A DNA stretch of 64,000 bases. It comes from Paramicrobacterium sp051513965. Its GTDB lineage: Bacteria; Actinomycetota; Actinomycetes; Actinomycetales; Microbacteriaceae. Every line of letters starts with the position of its first letter. Position 1 is the stretch's first letter. The stretch is taken from positions 2,604,001 to 2,668,000 of the forward strand of contig NZ_CP195847.1 of the NCBI RefSeq assembly GCF_051513965.1, given 5' to 3'. The notes below the pieces were generated by a model. The model did not search any database and was not told where the DNA came from. It saw only the letters and a program-made list of their open reading frames with translations. This document shows positions 16,188-24,698 of this stretch, piece after piece. The position numbers and the translations under genes were made by a program.

Positions 16188-16955
16188 TCAGCCCTTAAAC
16201 CAGGGCTGGTAGGCCGCGACCTTCGTGCGGAGCCCGGCCTCGGCCAGCATCCCCTTGACGCGTTCGCGCTGTTTGATGCTCGAGACCCCGATCACATTGA
16301 TCGCGGACACCGGCACCTCATCGCGGACAAGCGCCTCGGCGACGAGCAGCTGCTCACCGCTCTCGTCGAGAGCGAAGCGCGCCAGCAGACGGTCAGCGTC
16401 GCTGCCGTCACCAAAGCGTGTCAGCCCCGCCGCCGCGTCGCCGTCGGCGACCACGAGCTCGGTGTCGAGGGCGCGGATGCTGGAGACCGTCGCGACGAGC
16501 ATCACGAAGTCGTTGGGCGAAGCGCGAAGCAGCTCAGGGTCAAGCCGCACGTTCGGCTCGCGCCCGCGGAGGCTGCTCCACACAGCGGCGTCGGGCGAGA
16601 GGAAGAACGGGACGTATGCCGAGACCGGGGCGTCGATCGTGATGCGGCGCCGGGCAGCGCGGTTCTCGTCGGACGAGAGCCGCACGGCATCCATGTCTGC
16701 ATCACCGAGACGCTCGTCGCTCAGAATTCCGTTCGCGAAGATCGAGGGGAGGTTCGTCGTGTGCGTCACGTGGAACAGACGCTGCTGCTCGATGCGCACC
16801 GGCTTCCGGGCTGATGAACTGCGCGGTGACGAGGAGCGGGAGGATGTGGTGGTGCGCGAGGTGCGAGTGGTTCGCTTCGCGGGTTCGGGGGTTTTGGGGG
16901 GATTGCAGATCGCGCACAGCTGCGGGTCGAAGCCGTGCCTACATTCGTCGATCAA
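16188..16955 (-). CDS. DarT-like (DUF4433) ADP-ribosyltransferase fold protein
   Basis: 255 residues. From about 57 onward the sequence follows the DarT/DUF4433 pattern: LFHVTHTTNLPSIFANGIL, then VSAYVPFFLSPDAAVWSSL, a VMLVATVSS strand, and a C-terminal EALVRDEVPVSAI segment with the candidate catalytic Glu. DarT toxins ADP-ribosylate thymidine in single-stranded DNA. The first 15 residues hold CRHGFDPQLCAIC, a possible one-knuckle metal site, followed by a Ser/Thr/Arg-rich linker. The start is TTG with AAAGG five bases upstream. No DarG macrodomain antitoxin is nearby, so toxin, defence or another ADP-ribosylation role is open. Confidence 0.72.
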   Translation of the reverse strand: MIDECRHGFDPQLCAICNPPKTPEPAKRTTRTSRTTTSSRSSSPRSSSARKPVRIEQQRLFHVTHTTNLPSIFANGILSDERLGDADMDAVRLSSDENRAARRRITIDAPVSAYVPFFLSPDAAVWSSLRGREPNVRLDPELLRASPNDFVMLVATVSSIRALDTELVVADGDAAAGLTRFGDGSDADRLLARFALDESGEQLLVAEALVRDEVPVSAINVIGVSSIKQRERVKGMLAEAGLRTKVAAYQPWFKG

Positions 16956-16996
16956 TGGAACCTTTCGTGCGGGGCGTCAGCGGCCGGGAAACAAGA

Positions 16997-17641
16997 TTAC
17001 GCCTGCTTGCCTGCCGTTCGCGACCCGGGTTCTCCATCGCGGTTCATCCGCGCGTCGATGATCTTGTTGATGGGCCAACTCAGAACGAGGAGGAACAGGG
17101 CGAAGTAGTTGATCACGACCACGAGACTGCCGACGATGAGCGCCACGATGAACAGTGCGGTCGTCAACGCGCTGTTGATGAGGACGCCCACGGGGACGGG
17201 GTTCTCGGGGTCTTCGCTCGACGACCCTCGAATCGTGAGGACGAGCAGCGTGAGCGTGAGGCTGCTGACCGCCATGGTCGTGATGTAGAACGCGATCACA
17301 CCCGGCTCGATCGCGAAGTTCGCCGTCATCGCGGTCGGCAGCGGCAGCAGCACGATGGTGAACGACCACAGGATCGTGAGCATGAAGATGCGCGGCGTAT
17401 AGCTGCGCAGATGCTCGAACAGACGGTGATGGCCCGCCCACATGCGCGCGATCACCGCGAAGCTGATGAGGAAGCTGACGAACTGCCCCCAGTGGTCCGT
17501 GAAGAAGGCGACGAACGTCGAGCCCTCGTTGATCTCATCGGATGCCGCGTCGACAAGCGGCAGCACGAGCAACGTGATGGCGATCGCCACGATCGCGTCG
17601 GTGAATGCGGCCAGACGGTCGGGGCTGTGGGTCGTCGCCAT
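16997..17641 (-). CDS. TMEM175/DUF1211 family potassium channel-like membrane protein
   Basis: A 214-residue protein with about six membrane segments. RLAAFTDAIVAIAITLLVLPL at the N-terminus is the first-helix signature of the TMEM175 family, whose bacterial members are potassium-permeable channels in the inner membrane. The second and third helices (FVSFLISFAVIARMWAGHH) also match. It lies on the same strand as the DarT-like gene, 41 bases upstream of it, and 22 bases after the EIIC-like gene. Its physiological role in this organism is unknown. Confidence 0.85.
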   Translation of the reverse strand: MATTHSPDRLAAFTDAIVAIAITLLVLPLVDAASDEINEGSTFVAFFTDHWGQFVSFLISFAVIARMWAGHHRLFEHLRSYTPRIFMLTILWSFTIVLLPLPTAMTANFAIEPGVIAFYITTMAVSSLTLTLLVLTIRGSSSEDPENPVPVGVLINSALTTALFIVALIVGSLVVVINYFALFLLVLSWPINKIIDARMNRDGEPGSRTAGKQA

Positions 17642-17663
17642 GCGCCAAGGCTACTCCTGCGTT

Positions 17664-19253
17664 CTACGCCGCGGAACGCTGAGCTCGGCGATGGGCGAGC
17701 CCGACGAGAAGCGTCAGCCCGAAGGCGACGGCGAAGCCGCAGATCATCGAGAGGGTCATGCCCGCGGCCGTCGTTGACACGAACGGAGCGACCACGGCGG
17801 GCAGGTAGGCAGTCGCCTCCGCCCCAGTGAGCCCGACGACCGCGCCGCCCGCCGTCGCAGCGACCAACGCGATGCCGAAGACCTTCTTGTCACCGAACAT
17901 GAACGGGTACGAGGCCTCGACGAACGTGCCGAAGAAGAAGTTGACGGCGGCGCCCGAGCCCGCGAGAGCGCGCTCTCCACTCGTGCGCGGCACGATGACG
18001 TTCGCGAGCGTGATGCCGAGCGAGACCATGACGAGCGAGACCATGTCGATCGCACCGAAGAAGCTGTACCCCTTCTCCCCCATCTCGAGGAGAACGGGCG
18101 GAAGGATCACCGAGTGGTAGACGCCCCCGATGATGGCGGGCCAGATCGCGAGGCCCGCGAGCGTTCCGGCGAGCGCCGGGTTGACGCCCACGGCCCACTG
18201 GATGCCCTCCTTGACGTAGAGCCCCAGAGCATCCGTGAAGGGTGCGAGGGCGAAGTACACGAGGAGCCCCGGAACAAGGCCCGCGATGGCTCCCGTGACA
18301 ATGTTCGCGGTCGTGGCGGGAAAGCCGCGGGCGAGAGTCCATTTGAGGATCCAGGCACTCAGGAGACCCGCGATGATTCCGGCGACGAGACCGCCGAGCA
18401 GCCCACCTTCGGCGGCGAGGATGCCGGCGACAGCTCCCGCGACCAGGCCGACTTCGCCGAGCCCCGAGACCTTGCGAGCGGCGACGGCGGAGACCACGAT
18501 CGGCAGGCCCGCGATCAGTGTGTCGAAGACCGGGGTGAGGCCCGACAGAATCGGGATCTTGCTGACCGCGAGCACGAGTGCGAGCGCGATGAAAGCGGGG
18601 ATGCTGCCGACCATGATGCCGCGGATGCTGATGCGCTTCCAGATCGACTCAGACGATGGCGTCGCCGTTTGGGGCGCAGTGCTGCCGCCGAGCGACGGGT
18701 GGTACGGGAGCTTCCAGTACCGCGCGAGGCCGGAGATGTAGGAGACCGCGCGGGTTGTGCTCGTTGTCCCGGTGGTGCCGGAGGCCGCGACGAGCTTGAC
18801 GCCGAGGCGCTGCGCCGCGGCGATCGAGGTGCCGCCGGTTCCCGCGGCCGGGATCTCCTTCGCGGCGGCGGCGACCATCGTGCGCTCGTTCGTGTCGCTG
18901 GGGTCGGCGCTCATGAGGATGAGCCCGTCGATCTCGCCCGCGGCGACGTGGTTCGCGATCGACGCATCCATCTCGCGTGCGGCGGTGTTGACCTCCGACA
19001 GAGTTCCCTTCGCAATTTCGGTCGGCGTGCCGTCGACGAGGCTCCAGAGAGCCGCCGGCGTCTCGGGAGACACCTGATCCATCGATGTATCGGCGGCGAC
19101 GAACTGAGCCGCGGCGATGGTGAAGCCCGCGGCATCCGCCTGCCTCACGACATCGCGAAGCACCCGGTCAGGGTTGTCGCCTCCGTGGCTGCGCAGGTTG
19201 CCGCCGCTGCTGCCGAGCAGGGCGATGCTGCGCGCAGACGCGCTGTCGGACAT
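17664..19253 (-). CDS. PTS EIIC-like membrane protein with N-terminal soluble domain
   Basis: 529 residues in two parts. Residues 1 to about 200 are soluble and start with the glycine-rich ALLGSSGGNLRSHGG; I do not recognise this domain. From about 205 to the end there are roughly ten hydrophobic segments with features of fructose/galactitol-type PTS EIIC domains, notably GTFVEASYPFMFGDKK, similar to the E-x-x-PF-x-F-x-D motif. No EIIA, EIIB or HPr gene is nearby, so transport may not use phosphoenolpyruvate. It follows the RpiR regulator gene after 89 bases on the same strand and probably belongs to its regulon. Confidence 0.65.
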   Translation of the reverse strand: MSDSASARSIALLGSSGGNLRSHGGDNPDRVLRDVVRQADAAGFTIAAAQFVAADTSMDQVSPETPAALWSLVDGTPTEIAKGTLSEVNTAAREMDASIANHVAAGEIDGLILMSADPSDTNERTMVAAAAKEIPAAGTGGTSIAAAQRLGVKLVAASGTTGTTSTTRAVSYISGLARYWKLPYHPSLGGSTAPQTATPSSESIWKRISIRGIMVGSIPAFIALALVLAVSKIPILSGLTPVFDTLIAGLPIVVSAVAARKVSGLGEVGLVAGAVAGILAAEGGLLGGLVAGIIAGLLSAWILKWTLARGFPATTANIVTGAIAGLVPGLLVYFALAPFTDALGLYVKEGIQWAVGVNPALAGTLAGLAIWPAIIGGVYHSVILPPVLLEMGEKGYSFFGAIDMVSLVMVSLGITLANVIVPRTSGERALAGSGAAVNFFFGTFVEASYPFMFGDKKVFGIALVAATAGGAVVGLTGAEATAYLPAVVAPFVSTTAAGMTLSMICGFAVAFGLTLLVGLAHRRAQRSAA

Positions 19254-19342
19254 CGAAGCGGGTTCCTTCCGTTGAACGGGACAACGGAGCTAGTGTGCCA
19301 CGGTTCCGGCGAAAGGCCACGTTCGCGTGCCGCCCGGCGGCA

Positions 19343-20197
19343 TCATTCCGCAAGATTGTCGCTGATCGCGTCGAGCGCGAGTGCCTTGGCCTTGGTCGCG
19401 TCGTCGCCGAGGCGGTGGGTCAGCGCCGCGACGAGCCCCTCAACGAGGATCGCCTGCGGCAGCCGGGACGCGAGCGTGATCTCCTCGCGGAAGGTGACGT
19501 CGGGCATCGTGACGACGAGGCTGGCGTCGGCGATCTGCGTGAGTGCACTGCGTGCGAAGGCTGTGATAGCGACGACCGTCGCTCCGGCGTCGGCCGCGGC
19601 TTGGGCGATGCGGAGCGTCGAGGCGTTCGCGCCGCTGCCGCTGATGGCGAGAAGAACATCGGATGCCGACAGCAGGCGCGCGGCGATCTGCTGACCGATC
19701 ACGTCAAGAGGTGCCTCGGTCGGCCGACCGATGCTCGTGAACCGCGCGGCGACGTCGAGGGCAAGCGGCGCGGAGAGCCCGTTGCCACAGGCGATCACGC
19801 GGCCGGCCGTCGCAAGCGCCTCGACGGCCTTCTCGAGCGACGCGTCATCGAGCAGCGCCGTCATATTCGCGATACCCGCTCCGACGTGGCGGAAGGTCTC
19901 GCCCACGATTCCCGCGGCCCCTGACGCAGGGGCGGCCTGAGGCTGCGACTGGTAGGCGGCATCGCGCGCGAGGAGAACCCGCAGCTGCTGGTAGCCCGTG
20001 AAACCGAGGCTCTGGCAAGTGCGCACCACGGTGGCGCGCGAGGCGCCCGCGGCATCCGCGACCTGCTGAGAGCTGAGCTCGACGATGTCGCCCGAGCGCT
20101 CGAGCAGCACTGTCGCGACCGCGCGCTCCGTCGGAAGAAGAGAGGGAAGTAGGGTCCGGATCGTGGCCATGACCTCGCCCGGCTTGGTGGGAGTCAT
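19343..20197 (-). CDS. MurR/RpiR family transcriptional regulator
   Basis: A 284-residue regulator with an N-terminal RpiR helix-turn-helix (about 1-77; LSSQQVADAAGASRATVVRTCQSLGF is the recognition region) and a C-terminal SIS phosphosugar-binding domain (about 115-250; IACGNGLSAPLALDVA and LLAISGSGANASTLRIA). It should sense a sugar phosphate. The start overlaps the metallophosphoesterase stop by four bases, so it is co-translated with the phosphoester importer operon and is the natural candidate to control it. Confidence 0.92.
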   Translation of the reverse strand: MTPTKPGEVMATIRTLLPSLLPTERAVATVLLERSGDIVELSSQQVADAAGASRATVVRTCQSLGFTGYQQLRVLLARDAAYQSQPQAAPASGAAGIVGETFRHVGAGIANMTALLDDASLEKAVEALATAGRVIACGNGLSAPLALDVAARFTSIGRPTEAPLDVIGQQIAARLLSASDVLLAISGSGANASTLRIAQAAADAGATVVAITAFARSALTQIADASLVVTMPDVTFREEITLASRLPQAILVEGLVAALTHRLGDDATKAKALALDAISDNLAE

Positions 20198-21096
20198 GCC
20201 CCTGGTCCGGTTTCGTGGGCCGCGGCCCCGGTCACGGCGTCTCTGACGGCGTTCTGCGGCTGCCGGGGACCAGCGGCCGCCGCAATGCGCGCGACCTCCT
20301 CGGGCCCGAGGTCGAAGATCTCCGCTCCGTCACCCGCTGAGGGCGCAGAGAAGAACGTCGCCGTCGGTGCTCCGAGTGCCGGAACGTCGACGATCGCGAA
20401 GCCCGAGCCGACCGTCGCGCGCTCGTGCTCTGCGGGCGGGCAGGCGTCAGAGGTGTTGGCGACGCCGGGTGCCACGATGACCGGCACCCCCTGCTCGATC
20501 GCGACGAGCGGATGATGGTAGTGACCGCTGAGCACGGCCGTGGCGCATCCCTCGGCGCAGGCCGCGATGAGCTCCGTGGCATCCTGCAGCTCAAGCGCCT
20601 TCAGCAGCGGCCCGTATGCGGGTGTCGGCGGGTGGTGCACAACGACGATGCTCGGCCCGGATGCCGCGGCGAGCTCGCACCGCAGCATCTCGATCTGCTC
20701 CGCTCCGACCTCGCCGTAGCCGGCACCCGGCACCGCAGAATCGAGCCGGATGATCCGCACACCGCGTACCTCCAGGACGCCGGTGCGGTCGCCGAGCACC
20801 TCTTCGAACTCGGCCGCTCTATCGTGGTTGCCCATCGCGTAGAGCACGGGCACGCTGCGCTCGGCAGCCCACGGCTCCACCATGGCGCGCACGCGCTCGT
20901 ACGAGGCGGCAGTCATGTCATCGGAGATGTCTCCGCTCAGCAGCACGACGTCGATGTCTTCGATCGACGACGCGCGCTCGAGGGTGCGCGTGAGTGCCGC
21001 CGCTGTGTCGACGACGCCGTAGTGCAGTGTGTCGTCGCCGAAGATGTGCGTGTCGGAGATGTGCAGGATCCGCATCGGCCGCTCGAGTTTTTTCAT
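20194..21096 (-). CDS. Metallophosphoesterase (cyclic/phosphodiesterase type)
   Basis: A calcineurin-like phosphoesterase of 300 residues. Metal-site motifs are in order: HISDTHIFG, LSGDISDD, GNHDRA, VVHHPP and SGHYHHP, close to CpdA/GlpQ-like class III phosphodiesterases. It lies 12 bases after the second PhnE-type permease gene and overlaps the RpiR start, so it probably hydrolyses a phosphodiester brought in by that importer, leaving a monoester for the HAD phosphatase encoded first in the operon. No signal peptide is visible, so it is cytoplasmic. The ATG at 21096 has AAGGTG upstream; a GTG one codon earlier is possible. Confidence 0.88.
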   Translation of the reverse strand: MKKLERPMRILHISDTHIFGDDTLHYGVVDTAAALTRTLERASSIEDIDVVLLSGDISDDMTAASYERVRAMVEPWAAERSVPVLYAMGNHDRAAEFEEVLGDRTGVLEVRGVRIIRLDSAVPGAGYGEVGAEQIEMLRCELAAASGPSIVVVHHPPTPAYGPLLKALELQDATELIAACAEGCATAVLSGHYHHPLVAIEQGVPVIVAPGVANTSDACPPAEHERATVGSGFAIVDVPALGAPTATFFSAPSAGDGAEIFDLGPEEVARIAAAAGPRQPQNAVRDAVTGAAAHETGPGA

Positions 21097-21108
21097 CACG
21101 CGATCACC

Positions 21109-22038
21109 TTATCGATCACCGGTGACGTCGCCCTGCGTCGCCCTGAGTTCCGTAGACTCCCGGCGCGCGCGTTCAGCCGAGCGACGTCGGAACGCACTCA
21201 CGATGGGCAGTTCCCACCTGCCGCTGATGATGCGGATGCGTACAAGACCCGAGATTTGGTCGATGATCATCGTGACAACGACGACGACGATCATCAGCAT
21301 CCCCACGACGTCCCACACACGGAACTGGATGTTGTCTACGAGCATCTTGCCGATGCCGCCCGCGCCGATGAGCCCGAGGATCGCCGAGGCGCGCACGCTG
21401 ATCTCGAATCGGTACAGCCAGAACGCGAGCACGTCGGGCTTCGAGTTCGGCCACACACCCCAGCGCATGATCTGCGCTTTCGACGCTCCGGCGGCGGTCG
21501 CGGCCTCGATCGCGCCGCGGTCGACGGATTCGAAACTCTCGTATCCCCATTTGCCGAGGGTTCCGATAGAGCCGAGCGCGATCGCGAGGGCACCGGTGAA
21601 CGCGGTGAGTCCGGTCACGGAGAGCATGAGCACCGCGATCACGACTTCGGGCACAGCGCGCAGCACGGCGAAGATGCCCCGTACGGGCCAGCGCACGACG
21701 GCGGGCATGAGTCCGCGCGCGGCGAGCAGGCTGAGCGGGAAGGAGATGATGATGCCGATCAGCGTGCCGAACCAGGCCATCGCGACCGAGAGCATGGTGG
21801 CGGAGAGCGCCTCGGGGAACTTCTCCCACGCGGGCGGCAGGAACATCAGACCGAGGTATTTGGCCAGCCTCTGCGGCATGTCGAGCAGCGCCTGCCACGA
21901 GATATCGACGCTCCAGAAGGCGGCGACCACCACGATCGTGCACACCGTCCAGACGACGGTGCGCATGTATCGCACGGATTTGCGGGGTCGCAGCTGGGTC
22001 TGACACGGGATGCCGGTGGACACGTGTGTCGCGGTCAT
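21109..22038 (-). CDS. phnE: Phosphonate-type ABC transporter permease 2
   Basis: A 309-residue inner-membrane permease of the PhnE family. It has about six membrane spans and the EAA loop EAATAAGASKAQIMRWGVWP near residue 195, followed by the conserved ASAILGLIGAGGIG. The open frame extends far upstream, but the ATG at 22036-22038 (MTATHVSTG) overlaps the stop of the first permease gene by four bases and is the credible start. With the other PhnE it should form a heterodimeric channel for a phosphonate or phosphoester. Confidence 0.92.
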   Translation of the reverse strand: MTATHVSTGIPCQTQLRPRKSVRYMRTVVWTVCTIVVVAAFWSVDISWQALLDMPQRLAKYLGLMFLPPAWEKFPEALSATMLSVAMAWFGTLIGIIISFPLSLLAARGLMPAVVRWPVRGIFAVLRAVPEVVIAVLMLSVTGLTAFTGALAIALGSIGTLGKWGYESFESVDRGAIEAATAAGASKAQIMRWGVWPNSKPDVLAFWLYRFEISVRASAILGLIGAGGIGKMLVDNIQFRVWDVVGMLMIVVVVVTMIIDQISGLVRIRIISGRWELPIVSAFRRRSAERARRESTELRATQGDVTGDR

Positions 22039-22832
22039 TTCACGAGCTTCTTCCGGGCGTACGAGCTGAGCAGCTCGAGGGCGATCACGAGCACGAGGAT
22101 CTCCAGGATCACCGTGCTGAGGTAGTGGTACTGGTAGAAGGTTCTGACCTTGTCGATCAGCATTCCGAGTCCGCCGGCGCCGACGAGACCGATCACGGCC
22201 GACGCGCGGATGTTCAGCTCGAGCACGTAGATCGTCTGCGAGATGTAGCTCGGCGCGACCTCGGAGAGCATGGCGCTGCGGTTCGCTTTGAGCCACGTCG
22301 CCCCGGCGGCGAGCGCGGCCTCCTGCCCGCCGCGGTCGAGGCCGTCGAGCGCCTCGGAGATGAGCTTCACCATGATGCCCAGGTTGAACAGGACGAGCGC
22401 CATGATGCCCGAGAGCGCCCCGGTGCCGACGACGGTCACGAAGATCGCCGCGTAGAGAAGGTCGGGGATGCTCCGAACCACGTTCATGATGAATCGGACG
22501 ATGCCGAAGACGACGCCGTTCGGGTTGGTCGCGCGCGAGGCGAGGAAGGACACCGGCAGGGCGATGATGATGCTCACCGCTGTGCCGATCACGGCCATCT
22601 CGACGGTCTCGAGCACGGCGGGCAGCGTCTGCACGATGAACGAGTAGTCGGGCTGAACCAGCTGCACGAGCGTGTTCGCCGCGTTCGTGGCGTTCTGGAT
22701 CAGCGCGCCCGAGTTCACATCGATCGCCATCGCCGACCACGCGGTGATGGCGGCGATCACCGCGACGACCACGAGGGTCCGCGGCCAGGTGACGGGTTTG
22801 CGCGGGCGCGCGTCGATGCGGGCCGTCGTCAC
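22035..22832 (-). CDS. phnE: Phosphonate-type ABC transporter permease 1
   Basis: A 265-residue PhnE-family permease with a first membrane span near residues 15-35 and the EAA loop EAALAAGATWLKANRSAMLS, then ASAVIGLVGAGGLGMLID. The GTG start overlaps the PhnC stop (GTGA). Two consecutive permease genes are common in actinobacterial phosphonate-type importers. The binding-protein family allows phosphonates, phosphite or phosphate esters as substrate; the two phosphatases in the operon favour a phosphate ester. Confidence 0.92.
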   Translation of the reverse strand: MTTARIDARPRKPVTWPRTLVVVAVIAAITAWSAMAIDVNSGALIQNATNAANTLVQLVQPDYSFIVQTLPAVLETVEMAVIGTAVSIIIALPVSFLASRATNPNGVVFGIVRFIMNVVRSIPDLLYAAIFVTVVGTGALSGIMALVLFNLGIMVKLISEALDGLDRGGQEAALAAGATWLKANRSAMLSEVAPSYISQTIYVLELNIRASAVIGLVGAGGLGMLIDKVRTFYQYHYLSTVILEILVLVIALELLSSYARKKLVK

Positions 22833-23650
22833 GGCGTCACCCGCGAGTCGAGCACGTCCTCCGCCGTGAGCGAGCGACCGTAGATCGACTCGAAGACGCT
22901 CTCATCTGCGCCGGAGCCGGGGCCGTCGTACACGACCTCGCCGCCGCGCAGACCGATGAGCCGCTGGCCGTAGCGCTGCGCGAGGTCGAGGAAGTGCAGG
23001 TTCACGACGACCGTGATGCCGAGCTCCTCGTTGATCTGCTGCAGGTCGCGCATGACGACGTGCGAGGTGGGCGGGTCGAGGGATGCCGTCGGCTCATCGG
23101 CTAGAATGACGCGCGGCTTCTGTGCCAGCGCCCGCGCGATTGCCACTCGCTGCTGCTGCCCTCCGGAGAGCTCCGCCGCGTTCGAGTACGCCTTCTGCAC
23201 GATCTCGACGCGCTCGAGCGCCTGCATCGCGAGCTCGACGTCGTCCTTCGACCACGCGGCGAGAAGCGTCCGCCACGCGGAGGTGTGGTGCAGGCGCCCC
23301 ATGAGCACGTTGTTCAGCACGGTCGTCCGCTTGGCAAGGTTGAAGCTCTGGAAGACCATGCCGATCTCGCTTCGCAGCTGCCGGAGACCCCGGCCGCGGA
23401 GTCCCCGCAGACCGACGTCGCCGACGGTGATCTGGCCGGACGTGATGGGCACGAGCCCGTTGATCGCCCGGATGAGCGTGGACTTCCCCGCTCCCGAGAG
23501 ACCGACGATCGCGACCATCTCGCCCGGCTCGATGGAGAGGGAGACGTCCGTCAGACCGCTGTATCCGTTGGGGTATGTGACACCGACTCCGTCGAATCGG
23601 ATGCCGGCTCCCGTCCTCGCCGTGTCGTTCACGTTTCTCCTCTCCATCAC
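22829..23650 (-). CDS. phnC: Phosphonate-type ABC transporter ATP-binding protein
   Basis: A 273-residue ATPase with Walker A GLSGAGKSTL near residue 54, signature LSGGQQQR near 164 and Walker B VILADEPTASLD. MVFQSFNLAKRTTVLNNVLMGRL is the PhnC-specific Q-loop region. It powers the two PhnE permeases. The gene starts six bases after the binding-protein stop and overlaps the next gene by four bases, so expression of the whole importer is tightly coupled. Confidence 0.95.
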   Translation of the reverse strand: MMERRNVNDTARTGAGIRFDGVGVTYPNGYSGLTDVSLSIEPGEMVAIVGLSGAGKSTLIRAINGLVPITSGQITVGDVGLRGLRGRGLRQLRSEIGMVFQSFNLAKRTTVLNNVLMGRLHHTSAWRTLLAAWSKDDVELAMQALERVEIVQKAYSNAAELSGGQQQRVAIARALAQKPRVILADEPTASLDPPTSHVVMRDLQQINEELGITVVVNLHFLDLAQRYGQRLIGLRGGEVVYDGPGSGADESVFESIYGRSLTAEDVLDSRVTP

Positions 23651-23656
23651 ATCCGT

Positions 23657-24673
23657 CTAGCCGAGCCCGATGGACTTCGCGGCTTCCTGAGTCTTCTGCA
23701 GGCTCTCCGGATCTGCGTCGACGAGACCGGTGATCTGGTAGATCGCCTGCAGCGCCTCGACACCCTCGTCGGTGGAGGCGAAGTCCTTGAGCGCGTCAGC
23801 GATCTTCGTCTGCCACTCTTCGGAGAGGTTGCTCGACAGCGAGACTCCGTCGTTCGGGATCTCCTCGGTCAGCGCGAAGACGACGACCTTCTCGCCGACG
23901 TCGGGGGTGTCCCCGGCGACGACCTCGCGGGCATCCCAGTAGCTTGTGCCGACCTCGGCGTCCCCGTTGTACACCGCGAGAACGCTCGCGTCGTTGGCCG
24001 TGACCTGCACCGTCTCGATGTCGGTTGTCGCGTCCAGCCCGGTCTTCTTCATGGCTGCGACCGGGAAGATGTAGCCAGCGGGGGATGCCGCCTGAAGCAG
24101 CGAGACCGTCGCGCCCTTCATCTTCTCGATGCTGTCCAGTCCCGCAGGGCCCGTTCCCGACTCAGTTCCGTTGCAGTACAGCATCCCGTTCTCACCCTCG
24201 ACGGGCTCGTCGGAGCAGTACTTTTCGGGGTCGTTCGTGAAGAACTGCGCGGCGTACGTGCTCTTGCCGTTGCGCTCGGTCTGCAGGGCCGGCACGGCGC
24301 CGTACTTGTCGCAGGCCTGGCTCATCTGCAGGCTCGGGAGCATTCCGATCTGCGCCTGATCGCTCCCGATGGCCTCGACCGCGGCCTGGTAGTCCTGAGA
24401 GATGACGCCCTTGACCGGAATACCGAGGCGGTCGGTCAGTGCGTCTTCGAGGGGCTTGACCGTCTCGACGAGCTTCTTCGCATCGCCGGAGGGGACGAGC
24501 GCGAGTGTGAGCTGCTCCGGGTCGCCGGCGCTGTCGTTCGACGAGCCGACGCAGGGTCCGCTCGCCTCGTCGCCGCCCGTGGGCTGCTGCTGAACTCCGC
24601 AGCCGCTGAGCGTCAGCGTCGTGATGAGAGCGATGCCCGAGACCATCGCCGCGGTGAGAGTGCGTGCTTTCAT
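23657..24673 (-). CDS. phnD: Phosphonate-type ABC transporter substrate-binding lipoprotein
   Basis: A 338-residue lipoprotein. The signal peptide MKARTLTAAM is followed by a hydrophobic stretch and the lipobox LSGC with Cys25 as the lipid-modified residue. The mature part fits the PhnD/phosphate-phosphite-phosphonate binding fold (LVPSGDAKKLVETVKPLEDAL; VQVTANDASVLAVYNGDAEVGTS split over two sites). Four further cysteines (in GPCVGS, QACDKYG, EKYCSDE and MLYCNG) may form disulfides outside the membrane. The ATG at 24671-24673 is chosen by the signal peptide; the frame open upstream covers the HAD gene. Confidence 0.92.
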   Translation of the reverse strand: MKARTLTAAMVSGIALITTLTLSGCGVQQQPTGGDEASGPCVGSSNDSAGDPEQLTLALVPSGDAKKLVETVKPLEDALTDRLGIPVKGVISQDYQAAVEAIGSDQAQIGMLPSLQMSQACDKYGAVPALQTERNGKSTYAAQFFTNDPEKYCSDEPVEGENGMLYCNGTESGTGPAGLDSIEKMKGATVSLLQAASPAGYIFPVAAMKKTGLDATTDIETVQVTANDASVLAVYNGDAEVGTSYWDAREVVAGDTPDVGEKVVVFALTEEIPNDGVSLSSNLSEEWQTKIADALKDFASTDEGVEALQAIYQITGLVDADPESLQKTQEAAKSIGLG

Positions 24674-24698
24674 GGTGTGTCCGTTCTGTGGCAGTGCA

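Noticed and set aside
16188..17641. DarT plus TMEM175 as a toxin-antitoxin pair
   Set aside because: TMEM175-type channels are not known antitoxins, the genes do not overlap, and the 41-base gap gives no sign of coupling.
22039..22740. Long upstream extension of the second PhnE-type permease frame
   Set aside because: It is the wrong frame of the first permease gene; the ATG at 22036-22038 overlaps that gene's stop as expected.
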